Positions 17,208 through 24,563 of a DNA stretch of 36,237 nucleotides are shown in pieces. The position numbers and the translations under genes were made by a program. Position 1 is the stretch's first letter. The number at the start of each line of letters is the position of its first letter. The notes under the pieces are model-generated. The model was not told where the DNA came from and did not search any database. It saw nothing but the letters and a program-made list of their open reading frames with translations. This DNA is from a virus: IMG/VR virus record IMGVR_UViG_3300034524_000191, positions 1 through 36,237 of that record; one strand, written 5' to 3'.

Positions 17208-17897
17208 CTACTGTGCGGCCTTGGCCAGCTGCTTGCGGGCCTTGTCCAGCACTGTCTTTACCGATGCGCCCAGCTCAAACGCCGTTTCATACGCTTCCAC
17301 GGCCTGCTCCCACCGCTCCGCATTGCTACAGGCATCGCCAAGCAGCTTGAGCAGGCGGGCGCTCAGCTTGTCAGGAATATCCCACTGCCCGCACAGGCCA
17401 TCAGCTGCGTGCACGTACAAGGGCAGATAGGGTTCCACGCTCTCTTTGCGAGAAACAAGCGGCTCAGCCCAATCAGCCACAGCATCAGCCATAAGCGTGG
17501 GCACGGTGCGGTTAAAGCGCTCCGGCAGCGGCACGTTGTGGGCAATGCACCACAAGCCGTGCTCAAGGCCTTTTTCCATCTCTCCGGCATCGAGCAGCCA
17601 GACAAGATACCAGCCCAGCAGCTCATGCTGCTGGCCTTCGCGTTTCAGGCGTTCCACATAGGGGGCATACTTGGGGATAAGATCATCCCTTTTCAGATCC
17701 TGCTTGCGCTCAACGGACTGCAACGCAGAAAGGCGTGCAAAGTCTTCACGCAGGGCGCTTGTGAGCTGGGTAAGCAGCTGGCGTTCCGCCATGAAGCCGG
17801 TAGGCACAATGGCGATAACCCTAGTAGGTTTATTGGGCTGCGACTCCGGAACCATGCCGTTCTGCACGGCCTGCTGGTGTCTGCGCATAAGGCTCAT
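17208..17897 (-). CDS. M: Terminase small subunit gpM
   Basis: 229 residues from the ATG at 17897 (GGGAG eight bases upstream). The N-terminus SLMRRHQQAVQNG and the run LREDFARLSALQSVERKQDLKRDDLIPKYAPYVERLKREGQQHELLGWYLVWLLDAGEMEKGLEHGLWCIAHNVPLPERFNRTVPTLMADAVADW match P2 gpM. Binds cos DNA and partners the large subunit encoded on the other strand at 20052. The C-terminus has TPR-like helices (ERWEQAVEAYETAFELGA). Confidence 0.88.
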   Translation of the reverse strand: MSLMRRHQQAVQNGMVPESQPNKPTRVIAIVPTGFMAERQLLTQLTSALREDFARLSALQSVERKQDLKRDDLIPKYAPYVERLKREGQQHELLGWYLVWLLDAGEMEKGLEHGLWCIAHNVPLPERFNRTVPTLMADAVADWAEPLVSRKESVEPYLPLYVHAADGLCGQWDIPDKLSARLLKLLGDACSNAERWEQAVEAYETAFELGASVKTVLDKARKQLAKAAQ

Positions 17898-17920
17898 AAT
17901 CGTTTCTCCCGCACCCTCCC

Positions 17921-17954
17921 TGCGCAAGGTGGCCCCGCATGAGGCCACCGCGCA
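17921..17954 (-). other. Stem-loop between capsid and terminase genes
   Basis: GGTGGCC (17928-17934) and GGCCACC (17943-17949), extended by TGCGC/GCGCA outside a two-base bulge, form a long hairpin in the short gap between the major capsid stop and the gpM ribosome site. There is no run of U after it. It may cause partial termination or protect capsid mRNA, giving more capsid than terminase. Confidence 0.45.
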
Positions 17955-17972
17955 AAAGAGGAAGGATGCCTA

Positions 17973-18998
17973 TTATGCCCAGCCGCCGGAGCCATCCGGC
18001 AGTTTGACATTCTTGAATTCAAGGGCCGCGAACTTTTCAGGGGTTTCAACCACATAGCCTTCGTTACGGCTGTTGTAGTCTTCAACGCGGTTCTTCTTGG
18101 GTTCTTCCACGATCTGCCTGCGCCAAGAGCTTTCCTGATAGTAGATGGAAAGGTTGTCGTAGCTGGTGACCACAATGCCACGAGCCGGGAAGTTGTAAGG
18201 GCTGTCCCACACAAGACCGCCAAGGCGGGCCATGGCCATGTTCATGGCGTTCTTTTCGGTGGGCTTGCTGCCCACAGCGGCAAAGAGGGCTGCGCTTTCC
18301 TGCGCGATAAGGTCGGAACCGACCAGCGCCACAAGGCCATCACGCAAGAACGCGGGAATGGCCTGCAACAGGTCGAACACGGCAAGGTCAAGGTTGGCGT
18401 AGTCGCCACCGGCACCGATGCGGATTTCACCGGGGGTACTGCCCTGCAGCAACACGTTGGCGGGCAGATTTTGCCGCACGTACTGCATCCATCCCTTGTT
18501 CACGTCCTGCATCAGCGGATAGGTGGCAAGGTCTGTGTTCGCTGCAGCCTGTTCGCCATGCCAGCCGACCAGCTCACGGTCTACGGCAATGCGTTTCTGC
18601 ACATAGCCGGTGTAACGCTGCCCCAGATCGGGGAACTTGGCCCACGCATCAACGGTGCCATAGGTGATGTGCACGTCCGAGTTGGTGGCAAACAGCTCGT
18701 AACCAACAGGAGTGAGGCCCAGCACGTCACGGGTCTTGCGTTCCTTGCCATCCACGGTTGTATCCGTGCGGCCGGTCACAGGGCCGGAGGCAGAGCCAAG
18801 GATGTTCTGGCCCTTCAGTTCCGTAACAGCAATGAGGTTGATCTTCTGCAGGAAGTCACTGGTAGCAACTATCTTGTCCTGCAGGCGCTGTTCAATAGAC
18901 GGGTCCACGGCGAACTGGCGGGAAACGTCCGGCACGCCGTAGGCCTTGCCCAGAATGCCCTTAAGGGTCTCAAAGCGTTTGATAGCGTTTGCGTTCAT
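17973..18998 (-). CDS. N: Major capsid protein gpN
   Basis: 341 residues, close to P2 gpN (357). The sequence RFETLKGILGKAYGVPDVSRQFAVDPSIEQRLQDKIVATSDFLQKINLIAVTELKGQNILGSASGPVTGRTDTT is the classic P2-family capsid start. HK97-type fold expected. The N-terminus would be cleaved by the gpO protease. The ribosome site is AGGACG. Confidence 0.93.
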   Translation of the reverse strand: MNANAIKRFETLKGILGKAYGVPDVSRQFAVDPSIEQRLQDKIVATSDFLQKINLIAVTELKGQNILGSASGPVTGRTDTTVDGKERKTRDVLGLTPVGYELFATNSDVHITYGTVDAWAKFPDLGQRYTGYVQKRIAVDRELVGWHGEQAAANTDLATYPLMQDVNKGWMQYVRQNLPANVLLQGSTPGEIRIGAGGDYANLDLAVFDLLQAIPAFLRDGLVALVGSDLIAQESAALFAAVGSKPTEKNAMNMAMARLGGLVWDSPYNFPARGIVVTSYDNLSIYYQESSWRRQIVEEPKKNRVEDYNSRNEGYVVETPEKFAALEFKNVKLPDGSGGWA

Positions 18999-19006
18999 GT
19001 GTCGTC

Positions 19007-19939
19007 CTACAGAATATCCGCCGCATCACCTGCGGGGCCGGAGGTTTCAAACTGCTTGCCGCTGCCCTTCTCGCCTTCCATGCGCTTGGACATGGCTCCA
19101 AACTGGTCAGCCAGCTTGCCAACGGTATCGGTCAGGCTATCCAGCTGCTTGCCCAGATCATCGCCGGTAAACCCTTCGGGCTTCTGAGTGCCTGCGGCAG
19201 TGGTTTCCTGCTGATGCTTCTGCGCTGCGCCGTTATCGGCAGGCGCTGCATCAGATGCGGTAGTGTCGCCTTCGGGCTTGACGCTCAGTGCATCAACCTT
19301 CTTGGAAAGGCCGTCGAGCTTCTGGTTCAACGCCTCAAACTGTTTAGCGTCCATGGGTTCCTCGCTGTCGGGTTCAGATTTGTGAAAACCGAACATCCGG
19401 AAGGTGCGTTCCAGCAGGGACAGCGCCTGCTGTTCGTCAGCAGTTGCGGTGCCCTCTCCGGCAGTGTTCGGGGATGTAAAGAGATTGGGCAGCTCAAGGC
19501 CGCTGTGGCAGAAGCGGGTTTTCTCGGCATCTGCGCCGCGCTTGGCCGTAAACAGCTTTATCTGCTCGGTGCCAAGGCTTGCGGGCTGGTCGGTAATGGC
19601 GATGCCGCCAAGGTAGCACTTGCCGCCGTTCGCAAAATTCGGCCAGATTTCAATGCTGGTGAACTGCTTCTGGCCCTGCTGGTTCTTTTCCAACATGCGC
19701 CAGCCCGGCTGTAGCTTGGCCCACAGCTCGGTCACATCACCGTTTTCGCGCACCTCAACAGCCAGCACAGTGCCGTGGCTGCCGAAAAAACGCTCATGGT
19801 CGGGCCAGATAACAGCGGTGTACGTTTCGAGGCTGTAGGTCTCCGCGATTTCGCGCAGCTCCTGCGGGTCAATTGTGCGCCCGTCACAGGTCGGGCCGGA
19901 CTGAGCCACCTTGATGAAATCTGTAGTGAGTGTTGCCAT
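19007..19939 (-). CDS. O: Capsid scaffold-protease gpO
   Basis: 310 residues from the ATG at 19939. The N-terminal protease domain (about 1-130) keeps the P2 gpO active-site pattern: Asp19 (TCDGR), His48 (WPDHERFFG) and Ser95 (FTSIEIWP). The C-terminal third is a scaffold: Ala/Gln-rich and helical (FEALNQKLDGLSKKVDALS, DDLGKQLDSLTDTVGKLADQFG). It builds and then cleaves the procapsid. No good ribosome site precedes the start, so its promoter/leader in the divergent region needs attention. Longer upstream starts would run through the control palindrome and are rejected. Confidence 0.92.
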   Translation of the reverse strand: MATLTTDFIKVAQSGPTCDGRTIDPQELREIAETYSLETYTAVIWPDHERFFGSHGTVLAVEVRENGDVTELWAKLQPGWRMLEKNQQGQKQFTSIEIWPNFANGGKCYLGGIAITDQPASLGTEQIKLFTAKRGADAEKTRFCHSGLELPNLFTSPNTAGEGTATADEQQALSLLERTFRMFGFHKSEPDSEEPMDAKQFEALNQKLDGLSKKVDALSVKPEGDTTASDAAPADNGAAQKHQQETTAAGTQKPEGFTGDDLGKQLDSLTDTVGKLADQFGAMSKRMEGEKGSGKQFETSGPAGDAADIL

Positions 19940-19983
19940 GCCGCAAGAATATGCGGCGGAGATTGGTACAACAAGATAATGCG

Positions 19984-20052
19984 TTCCGATACTATGTAGT
20001 ATCGGAATGAAAACGGCATGCTGCAATACAAAATCGTTGTAGTGTTCCGATA
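19984..20052. promoter_or_regulatory. Divergent control palindrome between capsid and terminase operons
   Basis: A perfect 10-base inverted repeat TTCCGATACT-ATGT-AGTATCGGAA (19984-20007) lies in the 112-base gap between the divergent capsid and terminase genes. A further half-site TTCCGATA occurs at 20045-20052, running into the terminase ATG. This is a good candidate binding site for a regulator (the Ogr-like activator, the terminase N-terminal HTH or another protein). I see no clear TGT-N12-ACA Ogr site. Confidence 0.55.
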
Positions 20053-21875
20053 TGGCACAGTATCCAGCAGAGGTAAAGGAAGCCGCGCGCGGCCTTTATT
20101 GCAAAAAATACAATACACGCGAGATTTCACGCACGCTCGGCATACCTCGACGCACGCTGTATCATTGGATTGATACGGAAGGATGGGGCGACATGCTGTT
20201 GCATGAAAGTGTAGAGGATGCCACCCAGCGCCGCCTTGTGCTGCTCATAGAGCGCGATGGCAAAACCAAGGTGGACCTGCAGGAGATAGAGCGCCTTACA
20301 TCCGCACTGGAGCGCTTCCAGCGGCTACGCGAACGCGAACAGGCCATGCGGGACGTTGTGGCCTCGGAACGGGCACAGAACGCGACAAACAGAACAAACG
20401 GCACAACGGACAAAGCAACAGCTCCTGCCGCCCATGATGCAAAGAGAAAGAGCGACAAGGGCGGCGGATCCGGCGGCAAGCGCCGTGGCCGTCCCATAAA
20501 AAACGATGTTTCTCACCTCACGCCGGAAGATTTCAAGGCGCAGCTGCATCAGCATTACTACGCCTATCAGCGCGAGCTGATGCAGGCCAAGCACTACCGC
20601 AACCGGCAGATACTCAAAAGCCGCCAGATTGGGGCCACGTGGTACTTTGCGCAGGAAGCCTTTGAGGATGCCTGCAGGACCGGCGATGACCAGATATTTC
20701 TATCCGCCACACGGGCACAGGCTGAGGTGTTCCGCACATACATCATCAACATAGCGCAGGAAAAATTTGATCTTGAGCTGAAGGGCAACCCCATCACCCT
20801 GCACACTGCCCACGGGGCTGCCACGCTGCGCTTTCTTTCCAACAACAGTAAAAGCGCACAGGGCTACCACGGCCACGTCTACATTGATGAGTTCTTCTGG
20901 ATCCGTGGATTCAAGGAACTGCATAAGGTGGCCACCGGCATGGCCGCGCACAAGAAATGGCGGCGCACGCTTTTTTCCACGCCCAGCGCGGTGACGCATC
21001 CCGCCTATGGCCTGTGGAACGGCGACTGGTTCAACGCCCGCAACAAGGTGAAGCGGCAGCAGTTCCCCGGCTTCAAGGAAACGCAAAGCGGCATCCTGTG
21101 TCCAGACAACACGTGGCGCAAGATCATTACGCTGGAAGATGCCATGGCGGGTGGCTGTGACCTGTTCGATCTGCACGACCTGAAGCTGGAATACGGGCCG
21201 GAAGAGTTCGAGAACCTTTTCATGTGCGGCTTTGTGGACGACACAAACGGCGTGTTTCTGCTGCACCAGCTGGAAGCCTGCGGCGCGGATCCGGCAGAAT
21301 GGGCGGATTTCAACCCCAAGCTGCCCCGTCCCTTCGGCAACAAGCCGGTATGGTGCGGCTACGATCCCAGCCGTTCGCGCGATGATGCCTCGTTCGTAGT
21401 CATTGCCCCTCCGGATACTCCGGGCGGCATGTTCCGCGTGCTCGAGCGCTTCAAGTGGGTCAATAAGAGCTACCTGTGGCAGGTGGCACGGATCAAGGAA
21501 ATCACAGAACGCTACAACGTGCAGTTTATGGGCATTGATACGACCGGCCCCGGCATCGGCGTGTATGAAAACGTGCGCATATTCTACCCCCGCGCCACGT
21601 CCATACACTATTCCCTGCAGACCAAGACAGAACTGGTGCTCAAGGGCCGCGAGCTGGTGGAAGGCGGGCGCATACAGTGGGATGCAGCGGACAAGGAAGT
21701 GGGCCTTGCCTTCATGATGATACGCCAGACCACCACCCCCAGCGGGGCCATGACCTACGCGGCCAACAGATCGGAAAGCACAGGCCATGCAGATGCGGCG
21801 TTCGCCATTCTGCACGGCGTTTCATATGAACCTCTGGCGCGGTCGCGCGGCGGCTGCAGGGTAGTCATAGGATAG
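20052..21875 (+). CDS. P: Terminase large subunit gpP
   Basis: 607 residues, similar to P2 gpP (590). N-terminal HTH (about 6-45: AEVKEAARGLYCKKYNTREISRTLGIPRRTLYHWIDTEGW), a Lys/Ala/Gly linker (about 110-150), an ATPase with a deviant Walker A (KSRQIGATW, about 189-197) and Walker B (HVYIDE, 275-280), then a C-terminal nuclease domain with WCGYDPSRSRDDASF and GIDTTGPGIGVYENV. Packages DNA and cuts cos. The ATG is not preceded by a clear ribosome site; a TTCCGATA half-site overlaps it. It is co-transcribed with the portal gene. Confidence 0.93.
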   Translation: MAQYPAEVKEAARGLYCKKYNTREISRTLGIPRRTLYHWIDTEGWGDMLLHESVEDATQRRLVLLIERDGKTKVDLQEIERLTSALERFQRLREREQAMRDVVASERAQNATNRTNGTTDKATAPAAHDAKRKSDKGGGSGGKRRGRPIKNDVSHLTPEDFKAQLHQHYYAYQRELMQAKHYRNRQILKSRQIGATWYFAQEAFEDACRTGDDQIFLSATRAQAEVFRTYIINIAQEKFDLELKGNPITLHTAHGAATLRFLSNNSKSAQGYHGHVYIDEFFWIRGFKELHKVATGMAAHKKWRRTLFSTPSAVTHPAYGLWNGDWFNARNKVKRQQFPGFKETQSGILCPDNTWRKIITLEDAMAGGCDLFDLHDLKLEYGPEEFENLFMCGFVDDTNGVFLLHQLEACGADPAEWADFNPKLPRPFGNKPVWCGYDPSRSRDDASFVVIAPPDTPGGMFRVLERFKWVNKSYLWQVARIKEITERYNVQFMGIDTTGPGIGVYENVRIFYPRATSIHYSLQTKTELVLKGRELVEGGRIQWDAADKEVGLAFMMIRQTTTPSGAMTYAANRSESTGHADAAFAILHGVSYEPLARSRGGCRVVIG

Positions 21876-21887
21876 GAGCAAGCAGGA

Positions 21888-22904
21888 ATGAGCAAGAAAA
21901 AGAATAAACTGAAGGCTAACCCCTCCACCGGTGGCGGGGCGTTCATGTTCGGCGATCCGCAGCCGGTGTTGGATGGCCACCAGTATGTGGACTCCCTTGG
22001 CGTGTACCTTATCGACAACGGCAAATACTACCAGACACCTGTGCCGTTCGCCGGTCTATCGCGCCTGCTCTATGCCAACGCCTACCACGGGCCGCTTCTG
22101 GAGTTCAAAGTGCTCATGGTCATGCGCGGTTTCAAGCCCACCACGGCCATTTCGCGTAAAGATATGGATGCCGTGGCCACGGACTTTTCCGTATTCGCAA
22201 ACGCCTACATGCAACTGCACCGGAATTACTACGGCGAGGTCGTGCGCTGCAGCCACCTGCCCGCCATCAACATGCGCCGCATGAAGGAGCCGAACCGCTA
22301 CGGCCTCATTCAGGTCAACGGCCAGATCCACGAGTTCGAGCCGGGCGAGGTGTTCCACTTCAAAAACTACGATGTGGCCCAAAGCATTTACGGCAAGCCC
22401 CGCTATCTGGGGGCCATTCAAAGCATGCTGCTCAACGAGGATGCAACCCTGTTCCGCAGGCGCTACTACAAAAACGGCGCTCACATGGGCTACGTGTTCT
22501 ACACCAGCGGGGCAGATCTGGAAGAAGAAGCGCAGAACCGCATCCAAAAAGCCATTGAAGGCTCCAAGGGGCTTGGCAACTTCCGCAACATGTATCTGCA
22601 TATACCCAACGGTGACCCCAAGGCCGTGCAGATCCTGCCGGTCGGCGACTTCTCCAGCAAGGACGAACTGGAGAAGATAAAGAACCTTTCGCGCGATGAC
22701 ATGATTGCCGCACACAGGGTGCCACCCATCATGGCCAACGTGATACCCACCAACACTGCAGGCTTCGGCGACATAGAGAAGTTCGACAAGGTGTATGAGA
22801 AAAACGAGATTGAACCCGTGCGCACCCTGCTCAAAGATGTGAATGAGGTGCTTAAGCCGAACTTGCAAATCGATTGGGAAAAGCAGGAAGTTGCTAACGA
22901 ATAG
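21888..22904 (+). CDS. Q: Portal protein gpQ
   Basis: 338 residues, like P2 gpQ (344). The N-terminus KKKNKLKANPSTGGGAFMFGDPQPVLDG, then FEPGEVFHFKNYDVAQSIYGKPRYLGAIQSMLLNEDATLFRRRYYKNGAHMGYVFYTSG is the P2-portal core. Forms the dodecameric ring for DNA entry. Preceded by AGGAG, 12 bases after the terminase stop. Confidence 0.93.
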   Translation: MSKKKNKLKANPSTGGGAFMFGDPQPVLDGHQYVDSLGVYLIDNGKYYQTPVPFAGLSRLLYANAYHGPLLEFKVLMVMRGFKPTTAISRKDMDAVATDFSVFANAYMQLHRNYYGEVVRCSHLPAINMRRMKEPNRYGLIQVNGQIHEFEPGEVFHFKNYDVAQSIYGKPRYLGAIQSMLLNEDATLFRRRYYKNGAHMGYVFYTSGADLEEEAQNRIQKAIEGSKGLGNFRNMYLHIPNGDPKAVQILPVGDFSSKDELEKIKNLSRDDMIAAHRVPPIMANVIPTNTAGFGDIEKFDKVYEKNEIEPVRTLLKDVNEVLKPNLQIDWEKQEVANE

Positions 22905-22959
22905 GCATGTTGACAGGGTATCGGAGGGGCAATAGTGTCTTTTGCATGAGGGATACACT

Positions 22960-23217
22960 ATGAGACAGGTTATAGTACGGTGCAACAGGTGCGGCAGCCC
23001 GGCAGTGATAGATTCCAGCAAGGAAATATCAGACGTTGCAAAGCACCTCTATTGCATGTGTAAGAACGTGGAGTGCGGCCACACCTTTGTGGTAATCATG
23101 GAGTTCTCGCACACACTCTCCCCCTCCGCCCTTGACCTGCCCGAAGAGGTTCGGGAACGGCTCAAAGGGTACAGCAGGACGCAACAGCAGCAGCTCTTTG
23201 CAGAACTACAGCACTAA
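22960..23217 (+). CDS. ogr: Ogr/Delta-family late transcription activator
   Basis: 85 residues from the ATG at 22960 (GAGGG eight bases upstream). The zinc finger is exactly C-x2-C-x22-C-x4-C (Cys8, Cys11, Cys34, Cys39), the Ogr/Delta signature. Such proteins bind upstream of P2-type late promoters and touch RNA polymerase alpha. Here it follows the portal gene rather than gpD. The C-terminal half (LPEEVRERLKGYSRTQQQQLFAELQ) is helical. It would be expected to switch on the terminase and capsid-tail operons. Confidence 0.88.
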   Translation: MRQVIVRCNRCGSPAVIDSSKEISDVAKHLYCMCKNVECGHTFVVIMEFSHTLSPSALDLPEEVRERLKGYSRTQQQQLFAELQH

Positions 23218-23246
23218 AAGCAAGAAAAAACAAACCCGAGAACTAC

Positions 23247-23948
23247 ATGAGCGAAAAAATAGGATTATTGGCCAATTTAATTCTTCTTGCATCAGCATGC
23301 CTAGCTTATTTCGGAGTAAACTCTTGGAGATCTCAAATATCGTGTAAAGCGAAACACGATGCAGCCCTCGAGATACTTAAATCGTTTCATATTTTTATTT
23401 ATACAATAAAATTTTTAAGGCCTAATTTTATCACATATGACGAAATGAATGAAGTGCACGAATATTTTAATAAAAGTCATGAAACAAAAATCGAGCGAGA
23501 CCCTTGTGGCATCATCAATGATGATGATATAGAAATAAAAGTATTTTACTTTAGACTACAAAACAAATTTGAATCTATAAATAATTTTATTATCCAAAAA
23601 TACACATGCAAAGCAATTTTTGGCGAAAATGAATCAGCATTTATTGAAAAAACTACTGAAATATTTTTTGATTTACAAGTAACAGTATCTCAACTTGCGA
23701 GATTAAAAAAAAGAATACAGAGAACTCCCCCCAACATGCGAAGTAAATATCTAGAAAATAAAGAATCTCTTTTAGAAAAATTACGCGGCGGAGAGAATGA
23801 TGAAATTGAAAATAAAATAAAAGAACTTGAACTAGAGGCGGACAGACTGTTTCGCCCCCATCTGCTTACACCTATCCTACCACCACATCGCGCAGTGCTA
23901 AACTGGCTTAAGACATTACCATCCCCCTACTCCAAGTACAGGCAATAG
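23247..23948 (+). CDS. AT-rich membrane-anchored protein of unknown function
   Basis: 233 residues. One N-terminal hydrophobic helix (IGLLANLILLASACLAYFGV, about 5-24), followed by a basic WRSQISCKAKH stretch, then a mostly helical cytoplasmic part with a coiled-coil-like segment (about 150-205: RLKKRIQRTPPNMRSKYLENKESLLEKLRGGENDEIENKIKELELEADRL). Base composition and codon use (many AAA, AAT, ATA, TTT) contrast sharply with the phage genes around it, so it is recently acquired. It sits directly after ogr, where P2-type phages often carry cargo. I do not recognise a family. It could be a lysogenic conversion or phage-exclusion protein, but that is inference from place and shape. Confidence 0.75.
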   Translation: MSEKIGLLANLILLASACLAYFGVNSWRSQISCKAKHDAALEILKSFHIFIYTIKFLRPNFITYDEMNEVHEYFNKSHETKIERDPCGIINDDDIEIKVFYFRLQNKFESINNFIIQKYTCKAIFGENESAFIEKTTEIFFDLQVTVSQLARLKKRIQRTPPNMRSKYLENKESLLEKLRGGENDEIENKIKELELEADRLFRPHLLTPILPPHRAVLNWLKTLPSPYSKYRQ

Positions 23949-23970
23949 TTTCTTGCAAGCCCCTAAACAC

Positions 23971-24014
23971 AAAAGGCCTCATCCAAGATTTTCTTAGAAG
24001 GGGCCTTCTTTTTT
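23971..24014 (+). terminator. Rho-independent terminator
   Basis: AAAAGGCC...GGGGCCTT stem with a long loop, then TCTTTTTT. It ends the terminase-portal-ogr-cargo operon and separates it from the small-peptide gene. Confidence 0.75.
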
Positions 24015-24119
24015 GGGACATGCAAAGTATTCGGAACACTTCCCTACCCCCGTGTAGATTTGCCGACGGCAAGTATACACAAAAGCAACAAAATCAACAA
24101 CTTGAAAGAAAAGCTGCCA

Positions 24120-24148
24120 TTGACACTAAGCAAGGCAACACCTAGATT
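24120..24148 (+). promoter_or_regulatory. Sigma-70 type promoter of the small-peptide gene
   Basis: A perfect TTGACA (24120-24125), a 17-base spacer and TAGATT (24143-24148). Transcription would begin near 24155, seven bases before the first leader hairpin, producing an RNA of about 245 bases. Confidence 0.6.
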
Positions 24149-24161
24149 ACCTAAACAGAAC

Positions 24162-24255
24162 GAGGGGTGGACTGGCCACCCCTCAAAGTTCCCCACAACC
24201 GACTGGCTCGGCGCAGGATCTTTCCATTGCAAAGTCAAGATAATGCGCCGAGCCA
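24162..24255 (+). other. Strongly folded 5' leader (two perfect hairpins)
   Basis: Hairpin 1: GAGGGGTGG (24162-24170) with CCACCCCTC (24176-24184), loop of five. Hairpin 2: a perfect 12-base stem 24204-24215/24244-24255 (TGGCTCGGCGCA paired with TGCGCCGAGCCA), loop of 28 with a small inner CTTT/AAAG pair. It ends nine bases before the ribosome site AAGGAGG. It could control translation of the peptide or act as a structured RNA in its own right. Confidence 0.7.
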
Positions 24256-24278
24256 ACAGAAGCAAGGAGGAAAAAACC

Positions 24279-24362
24279 ATGCTTCAGTTCATATCAACGA
24301 CAGGGGATCTGGCTTCGATAGTAAGCCTTATCCTCATGTGGCACTGGCGCAGGCCCAACTAG
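24279..24362 (+). CDS. 27-residue hydrophobic peptide
   Basis: Too short for ordinary gene calling but well supported: AAGGAGG eight bases before the ATG, an upstream TTGACA promoter and a hairpin terminator 12 bases after the stop. The peptide begins MLQFISTTGD, has a hydrophobic stretch LASIVSLILMWHW (11-23) and ends RRPN, the layout of small toxic or regulatory membrane peptides. I know no exact match. It could be a type I toxin, a membrane-stress peptide or a leader peptide. Alone it is a complete small transcription unit between the phage late operon and the lipoprotein gene. Confidence 0.65.
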   Translation: MLQFISTTGDLASIVSLILMWHWRRPN

Positions 24363-24373
24363 CCACAAAACAA

Positions 24374-24396
24374 AGGGGAGCCGCAAAGGCTCCCCT
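24374..24396. terminator. Terminator hairpin after the small-peptide gene
   Basis: AGGGGAGCC-GCAAA-GGCTCCCCT, a perfect 9-base stem followed by only a weakly U-rich tail (TACTTCACATCTTT). On the minus strand it is followed by TTGTTTTG, so it could also stop leftward transcripts. Confidence 0.6.
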
Positions 24397-24520
24397 ACTT
24401 CACATCTTTACCCTTACTCGCCTGCAGGCGGATCCGCCACGGCCAGCTCCACTTCAAGGGCGGTAAACTGCTCCGGTGTGGGCAGAATAACTACAATGGA
24501 TACACATGGGAAATCCCAAA

Positions 24521-24546
24521 GCCGGGTGGTGTGTCAGTTTCCCGGC
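24521..24546 (-). terminator. Weak terminator after the lipoprotein gene
   Basis: GCCGGG/CCCGGC stem (loop 14) followed on the minus strand by TTTGGGATTT. Between it and the previous hairpin (24397-24520) I see no convincing gene. Confidence 0.35.
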
Positions 24547-24563
24547 CATTGGGCGACGATCCC

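Noticed and set aside
20700-21815. 371-codon minus-strand frame opposite the terminase
   Set aside because: Antisense shadow of an intact, recognisable terminase gene.
23971-24396. attachment-site reading of the hairpins near the small-peptide gene
   Set aside because: They are inverted repeats within one transcript and have no matching direct copy elsewhere in the window.
24427-24507. Minus-strand coding-like stretch (IVVILPTPEQFTALEVELAV...)
   Set aside because: It looks protein-like and ends in a stop, but has no start codon between two stops and is only about 40 codons. It may be a remnant; not enough to annotate.
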